This document shows positions 17,365 to 25,668 of a stretch of DNA of 54,442 nt, in pieces. Position 1 is the first letter of the stretch. Every line of letters begins with the position of its first letter. The position numbers and the translations under genes were made by a program. Origin of the DNA: JBFGJY01 sp041576975 (GTDB lineage Bacteria; Pseudomonadota; Gammaproteobacteria; UBA4575); NCBI GenBank assembly GCA_041576975.1, contig JBFGJY010000011.1:1-54442 (forward strand), read 5' to 3'. The notes under the pieces are model-generated. The model saw nothing but the letters and a program-made list of their open reading frames with translations, did not search any database and had not been told where the DNA came from.

Positions 17365-17664
17365 ATGCTTTATGCAATTATAAGTCAGGATGTGGAGAAT
17401 AGCCTCGATAAACGCAAATCTGTGCGTGATCAACATATTGCGCGTTTAAATGAGCTTAAAGATCAAGGGCGACTGATCATTGCAGGACCTCACCCTGCGG
17501 TAGATAGTCCCGATCCAGGTGACGCGGGTTTTACGGGAAGTTTGATTATTGCCGAATTTGAATCACTGCAATCTGCTCAAACATGGGCAGACGCAGATCC
17601 CTATATTGCTGCAGGCGTCTATAAAAAAGTAAGCGTCAAACCTTTCAAACACATCTTACCTTAA
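17365..17664 (+). CDS. yciI: YciI family protein
   Basis: 99 residues, a ferredoxin-like alpha/beta protein. The conserved GPHPA (His near residue 43) and the WADADPY segment are present. YciI-like proteins are dimers with a His/Asp pair in a putative active site; their reaction is unknown. It sits between yciB and a parvulin lipoprotein gene (30 bases), probably one operon. Confidence 0.92.
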   Translation: MLYAIISQDVENSLDKRKSVRDQHIARLNELKDQGRLIIAGPHPAVDSPDPGDAGFTGSLIIAEFESLQSAQTWADADPYIAAGVYKKVSVKPFKHILP

Positions 17665-17694
17665 CCCTATACACTTAATTTTTAAGGATAACCT

Positions 17695-18555
17695 ATGTAT
17701 AAACAAAAGCTCGCACTGATCGTGCTGACTGCATGTTGCCTGTGTCTTATTTCTGGATGCAAAGGTGATAGTTTGCCAGATACCAAAGTAGAAACTAACA
17801 AAGTGGAAGACAACAGTGGTGAATATGTAAGAGTAAATGATGTCAGTATCTCAAACAATGATTTTGAGCAATTCGCAAATATCAAGCGCTCCTCAAACCC
17901 GCAAGCTAATTTAAGTGACAAAAACATTACTGATGAATTGATTGCTACTGAAATATTACGTCAAGAAGCTATTAATGAAGGTATTGCCAACCGTAAAGAT
18001 ATCATTGAACAAATCAAGCAGCAGGAAAATAACATCCTAATTAATACGCTGTTGACGGAAAAGTTCTCAGATCTAAACTATTCTGAGGAAGAATTAAAAG
18101 CCGAATACGATCGACTATTGAGCCTAAGCGATTCGAGCGAATACAAGGCAAGGCATATATTGTTACAAACAGAAGAAGATGCCAATGCAGTTATCGAAGA
18201 ATTGAAAGGTGGCGCCGATTTCATTGAACTTGCAAAACAGAAATCACAAGGCCCTTCTGCACCTAATGGTGGTGATCTAGGTTGGTTTAAATCCGATACT
18301 ATGGTGCCGCCGTTTGCAAAGGCCTTAGAATCAATGGAGAAAGACTCTTACACAAATAATCCAGTACAAACACGTTTTGGATGGCATGTAATTTTATTAG
18401 AAGATAAGCGAACTGCAGATCAACCTACTTTTGAGGACGCTAAACAAGATGTACAACGTACTCTAACTCGACAAACCATTGAAAAATATGTCGATGAACT
18501 TCAGAGTAAAGCAACTATTGTGCGCCCAGACAGCAATGAGAGTTCGGATAGCTAG
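17695..18555 (+). CDS. Parvulin-type peptidyl-prolyl isomerase lipoprotein
   Basis: 286 residues. A lipoprotein signal ends in the lipobox LISGC with Cys22 as lipidation site. A SurA-N-like helical region follows (about 45-145; ATEILRQEAINEGI), then a rotamase domain at about 155-255 with YKARHILL, GGDLGWF and FGWHVILLED. It would help fold outer-membrane or exported proteins at the periplasmic face of the membrane. The layout resembles PrsA/EpsD-type isomerases. It converges on folE with a 7-base gap and no visible terminator. Confidence 0.88.
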   Translation: MYKQKLALIVLTACCLCLISGCKGDSLPDTKVETNKVEDNSGEYVRVNDVSISNNDFEQFANIKRSSNPQANLSDKNITDELIATEILRQEAINEGIANRKDIIEQIKQQENNILINTLLTEKFSDLNYSEEELKAEYDRLLSLSDSSEYKARHILLQTEEDANAVIEELKGGADFIELAKQKSQGPSAPNGGDLGWFKSDTMVPPFAKALESMEKDSYTNNPVQTRFGWHVILLEDKRTADQPTFEDAKQDVQRTLTRQTIEKYVDELQSKATIVRPDSNESSDS

Positions 18556-18562
18556 GTATAAG

Positions 18563-19195
18563 TTATGACTCGCGGATCAATTCCATAAACTCGGAACGAG
18601 ACCGAGAATCTTCACGGAACGCCCCAAGCATTGAACTAGTAACGGTTTTGCTGTTTTGCTTTTGTACACCTCGCATCACCATGCAAAAGTGGCTTGCCTC
18701 AAGCACGACAGCAACTCCATGCGCGTTTAATACTTCTAACAAACCACTTGCTATTTGAGTAGTAAGCCTTTCTTGCACTTGTAGGCGTCTTGCAAACACA
18801 TCGACGACACGTGCAATTTTGCTCAAGCCGATAACACGATCACGTGGCAAATAGCCAACATGCGCACGCCCAAAAAATGGCAGAATATGGTGTTCGCATA
18901 GAGAATAAAATTCTACATCTTTGACAATTACCATTTCCTCACAATGTTCTTCAAACAAGGCATCTTGCACTACTTCTTCTACAGTGAGGTCATAACCACT
19001 TGTTAAAAAATGCATTGCCTTGGAAACACGCTTTGGTGTATCTATTAATCCTTCGCGGTCAGGGTTTTCGCCTAGTAGTTGCAGAATCTTTCGCATATGA
19101 CTCTCAAGTTCGATATCACGATCATAATCACTAGAGATCGCGGTATCTTCCAGATAACGCCCACCAGCAAGAATTTCAAATGCCTTTTTACTCAT
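18563..19195 (-). CDS. folE: GTP cyclohydrolase I
   Basis: 210 residues, type I enzyme, first step from GTP to folate/tetrahydropterin. The zinc and catalytic motifs are intact: SLCEHHILPFFGRAHVGYLP in mid-protein and HFCMVMRGVQKQ near the end. Length is usual. It stands alone, with 415 empty bases upstream. Confidence 0.95.
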   Translation of the reverse strand: MSKKAFEILAGGRYLEDTAISSDYDRDIELESHMRKILQLLGENPDREGLIDTPKRVSKAMHFLTSGYDLTVEEVVQDALFEEHCEEMVIVKDVEFYSLCEHHILPFFGRAHVGYLPRDRVIGLSKIARVVDVFARRLQVQERLTTQIASGLLEVLNAHGVAVVLEASHFCMVMRGVQKQNSKTVTSSMLGAFREDSRSRSEFMELIRES

Positions 19196-19610
19196 TATTT
19201 ATTCCACAAATTGGTTAAAGTGATTGAATATCCTTAGTACTGTAATGATAACAGCTTATTATCTAGCAGATAAAACCCTTTAGCTTCTAAAGCTATTAAT
19301 CACCACCATTATTGACCAATGCTATTATCAATACAAAGATATTCAATAGGCTAGCCCTTATCTTAATGCTGATAGTCTATGCATCGCTGCGATAACATTG
19401 CTAGTGTTTTTTTAATAAATGGGTACAGACCATTTCCAAAATAGACAAATTCAGAAGCGAGGTTATGCTAATAAAAAATGAAGTATCACCAGTTTGCGTG
19501 TTTCGACATCACTGTAAGCTAAGCATGGTTAACAAGCTGGTAAGAAAAATAATCTGCACAGTGTAATGGCGGTACCCTTGCCTGGCTAAAAAAACTGTTT
19601 GGCGGCTCAA
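19196..19610. other. Intergenic region without recognised gene
   Basis: 415 bases between folE (start) and the 3' end of the 271-residue hypothetical gene. AT-rich, with no protein-like ORF, hairpin with T-run or repeat shared with the rest of the window. It presumably holds the folE promoter. Confidence 0.5.
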
Positions 19611-20426
19611 CTATCTCTCTAATTTTTGGTCTTGAGCATAGCGGAGTAATGTATATATAAAACACCCATCCCCTGTAATATACGTGTTGGGTGTAGAATC
19701 TCTTTGTGTCGTTTGTATACGTACACCATCTTGCATTGGGGTAATATCATAGATATCTGCATAATTTACCTTTATCATTTCTTTTTCAGTTATGAAATAA
19801 ATATTTTGGCTTGTAATCGCTAGTTTACCAACTGCTTCAACCATTACTTCTAATTTCTTGTAACGTGATTTTTTAAATAAGTTATTTACAATCGATTGAA
19901 ATTCTGTCCACTTCTTATTTTCATATGAAATTTTCCGTTTCATCATCAAAGTTTCTTCAAAAACCCAAATTAAGGACTCATCGTTTACCATATCGATCAA
20001 CTGGTGTATCCCTGTGAATGATTTCGAGATAGGCTGCCTTTGATTAATATTTACCAGGTGTTCTAAATTTGAAAGCTTCGTAAATAAATATTGCTCTACA
20101 TCTTTATCTTCAATTTCTAGTACTGGCGCAAGGTTAAGCAAATAATTTGCATGCTCGGCATTGAGCGATTTGCCCTTTATAATTTTGTTGGCCTGCTCTT
20201 GCCAAATACGCTTTATCAAACTATCAAATAGGCTTGAAGAAAATGATGAAGAGGGCCGACAATCATTTAATGCGTTCACAAATTCATCTGCTTGTGTGGA
20301 AAATTCTATGGATTTTGAAAATACTTGACGCAGACACTCGCGAGTATCTTCATAGACTTGATAACAAGCTTTGTGTAAAGAGTAGAATGGGCCTGCAGAC
20401 TTATTGCAGACGATACATTTGCCCAA
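19611..20426 (-). CDS. Hypothetical protein: N-terminal zinc finger, C-terminal PH-like domain
   Basis: 271 residues, no signal peptide. The first 21 residues hold Cys4-x2-Cys7 and His18-x2-Cys21, a small treble-clef-type zinc site. A helical, acidic middle (about 30-160) follows. The last 100 residues alternate in beta-strand fashion (GKLAITSQNIYFITEKEMIKVNYADIYDITP), strongly like a bacterial PH/GRAM domain that reads membrane lipid or protein. I do not recognise the family. It follows mlaA by 22 bases, so it may belong to the argG-mlaA transcript and act at the membrane. Confidence 0.7.
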   Translation of the reverse strand: MGKCIVCNKSAGPFYSLHKACYQVYEDTRECLRQVFSKSIEFSTQADEFVNALNDCRPSSSFSSSLFDSLIKRIWQEQANKIIKGKSLNAEHANYLLNLAPVLEIEDKDVEQYLFTKLSNLEHLVNINQRQPISKSFTGIHQLIDMVNDESLIWVFEETLMMKRKISYENKKWTEFQSIVNNLFKKSRYKKLEVMVEAVGKLAITSQNIYFITEKEMIKVNYADIYDITPMQDGVRIQTTQRDSTPNTYITGDGCFIYTLLRYAQDQKLER

Positions 20427-20448
20427 AAGTATTCATCTTGTGTGAACG

Positions 20449-21180
20449 TTAATAGTCTTCAAGATCCTGGTAGATGTCATCATCTACAGAGATCTCGCCA
20501 TCATTAACTAAAAATTCTCTGCGATCTAAAAATGCATCCCGAATAAATACATAACGATCCCCCCGTGCAAGCTCCTCGGTTTTTTCTTCAAGTTTCAATA
20601 ATTCTGCGCGTATCCTGATGATATCTAAGGCGAGTAATGCGTTACGCTCCGAATTCTTAAGATCTACCCAATTTAGAGGCCAGAAAAACCAATCTACAAC
20701 TATGCTAGGCCCATCTCGAAAGTTACTGGGACCCAAAAATGGTAGCATGATATAGGGACCGGTACCCACACCCCAATATCCAAGCGTTTGTCCAAAATCT
20801 TCGTCATGTTTTCGCAGTCCCATCTTACTGGCTACGTCAATAAATCCTAACAATCCAATTGTTGAATTAACTACGATACGACCCACATCAGAAGTCGCAG
20901 CACCGAATTTAAACTGCAAGATATTATTAGCTGCAACGATAAAATCTTTGAGATTTGCATAGAAATTATTAATTCCTGTTTCAGCAAATTCAGGGGTGAT
21001 CGCGCGATAGCCAATTGCCAGGGGTGTTAAAAGTGTGTGATCCAAGGTGTCATTAAAAGTGTAAACAGCGCGATTGAACCCTTCCAAGGGATCCCTTGGG
21101 TCATTCGACAATTCTTGAGTACTGGCGCAACCCCCTGCTATTAAGCTTATTAGGATTAACAAAAATATTCGTCGGGCCAT
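20449..21180 (-). CDS. mlaA: Outer-membrane phospholipid-retention lipoprotein MlaA (VacJ)
   Basis: 243 residues. A lipoprotein signal ends LIAGGC with Cys18. The family core DPLEGFNRAVYTFNDTLD, NNFYANLKD and GYWGVGTGPYIMLPFLGPSNFRDG is intact. MlaA removes misplaced phospholipids from the outer leaflet and passes them to MlaC; the mlaFEDCB genes are not here. The C-terminal tail is acidic. It starts 48 bases after argG on the same strand. Confidence 0.93.
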   Translation of the reverse strand: MARRIFLLILISLIAGGCASTQELSNDPRDPLEGFNRAVYTFNDTLDHTLLTPLAIGYRAITPEFAETGINNFYANLKDFIVAANNILQFKFGAATSDVGRIVVNSTIGLLGFIDVASKMGLRKHDEDFGQTLGYWGVGTGPYIMLPFLGPSNFRDGPSIVVDWFFWPLNWVDLKNSERNALLALDIIRIRAELLKLEEKTEELARGDRYVFIRDAFLDRREFLVNDGEISVDDDIYQDLEDY

Positions 21181-21228
21181 AGCGTAATTTCTTGTTATGT
21201 GGAATGCTGGCTGTAGTTTTAAAGCTAT

Positions 21229-22449
21229 TTAATCCCGATGTCTAGAGGATTTGGTCGCAATTCGCATACGCAAAGCATTTAATTTTATAAAACCTTCTGC
21301 ATCTTGTTGATTATACGCACCCTCATCATCCTCAAAAGTAGCAAAACTAGTGTCATACAAACTGTTATTTTGAGATTTGCGTCCAACAATGCTCAAACCA
21401 CCTTTATATAGTTTAACGCGCACTATACCTGTGATATTTTCTTGTGTTACATCAATCAAACTTTGCATCGCTATACGTTCCGGGCTCCACCAATACCCAT
21501 TATAAATAAGTTGTGCATAACGTGGCATTAGTTCATCTTTTAGGTGCGCTAGTTCTCGATCAAGGGTAATGGATTCCACTGCACGGTGTGCCTTGAGTAA
21601 AACTGTTCCTCCTGGTGTTTCATAACAACCACGTGACTTCATACCAACATAGCGATTTTCAACTATATCTTGTCTACCTACACCATGCTTACCAGCAAGT
21701 ATATTTAGATTCTTTAATAATTGAGCCGGACTGTAGTTTTCACCATTCAAGCTTACGGCATCTCCTCGCGCAAAACCTATTTCAATGTACTCTGCTTGAT
21801 CAGGTGCCTGTTCAGGTGTTCGAGTAAGTTTCCACATTTCTTCTTCTGGTTCAGCCCAAGGATCTTCCAGAGCGCCACCTTCGTAAGAAATATGTAGTAA
21901 ATTCGCATCCATTGAATATGGGGTTTGTTTACCGCGCTTTTGCTCTATAGCGATATTATTTTTTTCAGCATATGCCAATAACTTTTCACGAGAATTGAGC
22001 TTCCATTCACGCCATGGCGCGATAATTTTAATATCTGGATTAAGCGCATAGGCGCCTAGTTCAAAACGTACTTGATCATTGCCTTTACCGGTTGCACCAT
22101 GAGAAACGGCATCGGCACCAACTTGCTCCGCGATTTCCACTAAGCGCTTTGCGATTAGTGGGCGTGCAATTGAAGTTCCAAGGAGATATTCGCCTTCATA
22201 GATCGCATTGGCACGAAACATTGGATAGACAAAATCACGCACAAATTCTTCTGTCAGATCCTCAATATAGATTTCCTTTACTCCGAAGGCCTTGGCCTTC
22301 GCGCGCGCGGGTTCAACCTCCTCACCTTGACCAATATCCGCAGTGAACGTCACAACTTCACAATGATAGGTTTCTTGCAGCCACTTCAGAATAACCGAGG
22401 TATCTAAGCCACCCGAATAGGCGAGTACAACTTTTTGAACCGATGACAT
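21229..22449 (-). CDS. argG: Argininosuccinate synthase
   Basis: About 406 residues; joins citrulline and aspartate using ATP. The PP-loop VVLAYSGGLDTSV is at the N-terminus, followed by FTADIGQGEE and GCYETPGGT. I place the start at 22449 (MSSVQKVV), the usual family N-terminus; an in-frame ATG three codons upstream (22458) is possible. With argD and argF at 28-30 kb this gives three arginine genes in the window, not in one operon. Confidence 0.95.
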   Translation of the reverse strand: MSSVQKVVLAYSGGLDTSVILKWLQETYHCEVVTFTADIGQGEEVEPARAKAKAFGVKEIYIEDLTEEFVRDFVYPMFRANAIYEGEYLLGTSIARPLIAKRLVEIAEQVGADAVSHGATGKGNDQVRFELGAYALNPDIKIIAPWREWKLNSREKLLAYAEKNNIAIEQKRGKQTPYSMDANLLHISYEGGALEDPWAEPEEEMWKLTRTPEQAPDQAEYIEIGFARGDAVSLNGENYSPAQLLKNLNILAGKHGVGRQDIVENRYVGMKSRGCYETPGGTVLLKAHRAVESITLDRELAHLKDELMPRYAQLIYNGYWWSPERIAMQSLIDVTQENITGIVRVKLYKGGLSIVGRKSQNNSLYDTSFATFEDDEGAYNQQDAEGFIKLNALRMRIATKSSRHRD

Positions 22450-22537
22450 AGTATGCAATTAGATTAGTTATTTGTTACAGATTTTTATTTGCAGCGGATT
22501 ATAGCTTGAAACCAAACATTAACATGACAAATTGTTC

Positions 22538-23164
22538 ATGAGCACTGAAAAACAGCAAGATTTAAACCCATTGGGTAATCGATTTCGTGGTTTCTGCCCT
22601 GTAGTGATTGATGTCGAGACTGGTGGCTTCAATGCAACAACGGATGCATTACTAGAAGTTGCTGCAGTATTGATAGGCATAAACACAGAGGAAAAATTTT
22701 TCTGTCAAGAGACCATCTCTACACATATCAAGCCATTCGAAGGCGCAAATCTTGAACCTGCATCTTTAGAGATTAATGGAATCGACCCATTTCATCCTTT
22801 AAGAATTGCCTTGCCTGAAAAAGAAGCGTTACAAAAAATTTTTAAGCCAGTGCGTGAGCACGTAAAATTAAATAAATGCACTCGAGCAATCCTCGTTGGT
22901 CACAATGCATTTTTTGATTTAGGTTTTATTAATGCCGCAGTTGAACGCACCGGAATAAAAAATAATCCTTTTCACCCATTTAGCAATTTCGACACTGTTA
23001 CTCTGGGCGCACTTGCTTATGGTCAAACGGTGTTATCAAGAATTGCAGAAGCCGCTAATATGGAATGGGAAAATAGTAGCGCACATTCTGCTGTTTACGA
23101 TGCTGAAAAAACTGCTGCAATATTTTGTGACGTTATGAATAAGTGGAAAAAGCAGCAAGTTTAA
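22538..23164 (+). CDS. rnt: Ribonuclease T
   Basis: About 208 residues, a DEDDh 3'-5' exonuclease that trims tRNA and other stable RNA 3' ends. Exo I is VIDVETGGF, Exo II VGHNAFFDLGF, Exo III HSAVYDAEKTA. The ATG at 22538 gives MSTEKQQ; a TTG two codons earlier is in frame but less likely. Divergent from argG with an 88-base shared promoter region. In many gammaproteobacteria rnt neighbours grxD, as here. Confidence 0.94.
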   Translation: MSTEKQQDLNPLGNRFRGFCPVVIDVETGGFNATTDALLEVAAVLIGINTEEKFFCQETISTHIKPFEGANLEPASLEINGIDPFHPLRIALPEKEALQKIFKPVREHVKLNKCTRAILVGHNAFFDLGFINAAVERTGIKNNPFHPFSNFDTVTLGALAYGQTVLSRIAEAANMEWENSSAHSAVYDAEKTAAIFCDVMNKWKKQQV

Positions 23165-23364
23165 ATATAAGAGCAAGGTTACAAAAAAAGTTAATCACAA
23201 TTTAAGCTATTGGACTTTTTTCTATCTTTAGAGGATGGCGCGAATAAATAGGTTCTTACGGCTCTTTTTTTTACAAACAACATAACATCCACGATGTTGC
23301 AACTTTTCACAACTCCTACGTCCAATTTTTTCTTTTTTTTATTTATCTATATCAAGCTCGCAAT

Positions 23365-23688
23365 TTAACTCTTATCACCAACTGCATCAGTAACCATCTT
23401 TTGCAACTCACCCTTCTCATGCAACTCCAATGCGATATCACAACCCCCAACAAGCTCTCCATTAATATAAAGCTGCGGAAAAGTAGGCCAATCTGCATAG
23501 CGAGGTAAGTTTTCAAAAATTTCTGGGTCCATCAATACATTTACATAGGCAAACTCATGTCCACAGGATTTAAGTGCCTCTGCAGCGCGACTGGAAAATC
23601 CACATTGCGGCATTTGAGGAGTGCCCTTCATATAAATAACAACGGGATTGGACTCTACTTGCTCTTTGATTCGATCCATTACATCCAT
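23365..23688 (-). CDS. grxD: Monothiol glutaredoxin Grx4
   Basis: 107 residues. The active site is PQCGFS (CGFS type), with TFPQLYINGELVGGCD forming the glutathione-binding part. CGFS glutaredoxins carry and deliver [2Fe-2S] clusters with BolA partners. Convergent with rnt across about 200 bases that hold no gene. Confidence 0.95.
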   Translation of the reverse strand: MDVMDRIKEQVESNPVVIYMKGTPQMPQCGFSSRAAEALKSCGHEFAYVNVLMDPEIFENLPRYADWPTFPQLYINGELVGGCDIALELHEKGELQKMVTDAVGDKS

Positions 23689-23728
23689 TTCGAAAACTCC
23701 TAACTATAAATATATTTTGTGAAAGCTT

Positions 23729-23841
23729 TGATTTATTAGCGTAAGCGACACAGACAAGGTAAAAAATGTCGAGTAAGCGCAGTTTACACGTAGTAAATGA
23801 GCATTTTGAGACATTTTTTAACAACGTATCATAATAAATCA
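23729..23841. repeat. Nested palindromic (MITE-like) element between grxD and the amidotransferase gene
   Basis: Three inverted repeats are nested around one centre. The outer arms TGATTTATTA (23729-23738) and TAATAAATCA (23832-23841) pair over 10 bases, the middle arms TAAAAAATGTC (23760-23770) and GACATTTTTTA (23810-23820) pair perfectly over 11, and TTTAC/GTAAA pair near the centre. The element is about 113 bases and has no coding potential worth calling. The build is that of a small non-autonomous palindromic element. No second copy was seen in this window. Confidence 0.7.
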
Positions 23842-23875
23842 GAGTTTCCTTAGGGTGTATTTTACTGAGAGGAAA

Positions 23876-25663
23876 CTAGCTCGCAAGACATGTATCCACA
23901 TTGCGCTGCAACCATAGCTCTAATAAGGTTAAATGCCATAGTTTATTGCCCCTAAGTGGAGTCATATAGTTCTCGGGATCTTTCAACAGCTTTGTGACGT
24001 AGTCACGTTGAAACAATCCACGTTGTCGGCAACTGTCTGAATTTAAGATCTCGTGCATAAATTCTAGAAATTCACCCCGCACATATTTCAGTGCAGGTAC
24101 AGGAAAATAGCCTTTTTTACGATTAATAACTTTATCTGGTAACAAACCTCGTGCAATCTTTTTCAGCATATATTTCCCTTCCTCTGCAAGCTTGAATTTC
24201 GCTGGCATTTGCATGGCTAATTCTACTAATTCATGATCTAAAAATGGCACGCGTGCTTCTAAACCATAGGCCATGGTCATGTTATCGACGCGCTTTACTG
24301 GATCATCTACAATTAAAGTGGTCACATCCATGTGCAACACCGCATTCACAAATTCTTTTGCATTAGTTTCATTTAAGAGCTGTTTCACTTTTTCGGAAGT
24401 AAAATCATCACTAATATATTCTTTATTTAATGTTTCGCACATCTCAGCATGAGTGCGATCAAAATAATGCCTAGCGAAACTCTCTACAGAAAATGTTTTT
24501 TCTGCTTGCATCAATGGATACCAAAAATACCCGCCAAATACTTCATCTGCGCCTTGACCAGACTGCACCACTGATATGTGTTGACTGACTTGCTCAGCTA
24601 ACAAATAAAATGCAATGGCATCTTGTCCCACCATCGGTTCGGCCATTTGATCAATAGCCTCTGGTAAACGCTTTAGCACTTCACTATTGTGGATATAAAA
24701 TTTATGGTGGTTAGTAGCAAAACGTTCAACTATGGCATCGGAGTATTCAAATTCATTGCCACGCTCTTCGGGTTGATCTTCAAAGCCAACTGAATAAGTT
24801 TTAATGTTTTGAATTCCTGCATTTGCTAATAAACCAACCAATAAACTTGAATCTAATCCACCAGACAGCAATACCCCGACCGGCACATCTGCAATACGTA
24901 ACCTTCTCTCAATAGCCAAGCTTAAGGCTGTTTGAATATCATGCTGCCATTCTTGTTCGCTTTTTGTTTTATTAATTTGGTCTGCACGTAATCGCCAATA
25001 CCTATCAATAGAACTATACCCCTTTGCATTAATTGACATAGTATGTGCAGGAGGAAGTTTCTTCAGCCCCTTAAGAATCGTAGTTGGTGCAGGCACTACA
25101 GCATGCAAAGTAAGGTGATGGTGCAACCCTATAAAATCAAACCCGGTATCAACTTCCCCTGCAGCTAATAGTGCTTGCGTGTTTGATGCGAACCGAAAAA
25201 AACCTTTGGCTTGCGTATAATAAAGTGGCTTTATACCCAAACGATCACGCGCTAGAAACAACTCCTGTTTGTCTTCATCCCAAATTGCAAAGGCAAACAT
25301 ACCCACCAATTTTTTAACACTATTTTTACCCCATTGAGCATAGGCCTTGAGGATCACTTCGGTGTCACCCGTTGAACTAAACGAATGACCAAGTTGAATC
25401 AGTTCCTTACGCAGCTGCGGATAGTTATAAATCGTGCCATTAAAGACGATGCTGAGTTTGGTAATTGCATCCGTCATTGGCTGGTTAGCATTTTTCGAAA
25501 GATCAATTATCGACAAGCGCCTATGACCCAAACCAACGACATGAGAAAAATATGTGCCTTCATGATTCGGGCCGCGACGTCGCAATGGCACCAGCATATG
25601 CATTAATGTCTCAGGGCTAGATGCGCTACCATCTAAACGCAACTCTCCACAAATACCACACAT
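23876..25663 (-). CDS. Asparagine-synthase-type amidotransferase, probable N-acetylglutaminylglutamine amidotransferase
   Basis: 595 residues from the ATG at 25663, which puts the glutaminase nucleophile at Cys2 (MCGICGEL); longer reading frames would bury it. The N-terminal class II glutaminase domain has LRRRGPNHEG, LGHRRLSIID and FNGTIYNY; the C-terminal synthetase domain has the ATP loop LLSGGLDSS. The segments DPVKRVDNMTMAYGLEAR, VVPAPTTILKGLKKLPP and MTPLRGNKLW match the enzyme that makes the osmolyte NAGGN in Pseudomonas rather than AsnB. Its usual partner (GNAT/ATP-grasp Ngg) is not beside it. It starts 5 bases after hyuB. Confidence 0.75.
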   Translation of the reverse strand: MCGICGELRLDGSASSPETLMHMLVPLRRRGPNHEGTYFSHVVGLGHRRLSIIDLSKNANQPMTDAITKLSIVFNGTIYNYPQLRKELIQLGHSFSSTGDTEVILKAYAQWGKNSVKKLVGMFAFAIWDEDKQELFLARDRLGIKPLYYTQAKGFFRFASNTQALLAAGEVDTGFDFIGLHHHLTLHAVVPAPTTILKGLKKLPPAHTMSINAKGYSSIDRYWRLRADQINKTKSEQEWQHDIQTALSLAIERRLRIADVPVGVLLSGGLDSSLLVGLLANAGIQNIKTYSVGFEDQPEERGNEFEYSDAIVERFATNHHKFYIHNSEVLKRLPEAIDQMAEPMVGQDAIAFYLLAEQVSQHISVVQSGQGADEVFGGYFWYPLMQAEKTFSVESFARHYFDRTHAEMCETLNKEYISDDFTSEKVKQLLNETNAKEFVNAVLHMDVTTLIVDDPVKRVDNMTMAYGLEARVPFLDHELVELAMQMPAKFKLAEEGKYMLKKIARGLLPDKVINRKKGYFPVPALKYVRGEFLEFMHEILNSDSCRQRGLFQRDYVTKLLKDPENYMTPLRGNKLWHLTLLELWLQRNVDTCLAS

Positions 25664-25668
25664 TGAGA

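Noticed and set aside
23570..23824. 84-codon ORF overlapping grxD and the nested palindrome
   Set aside because: It is on the same strand as grxD in another frame and extends into the palindrome; no protein-like pattern.
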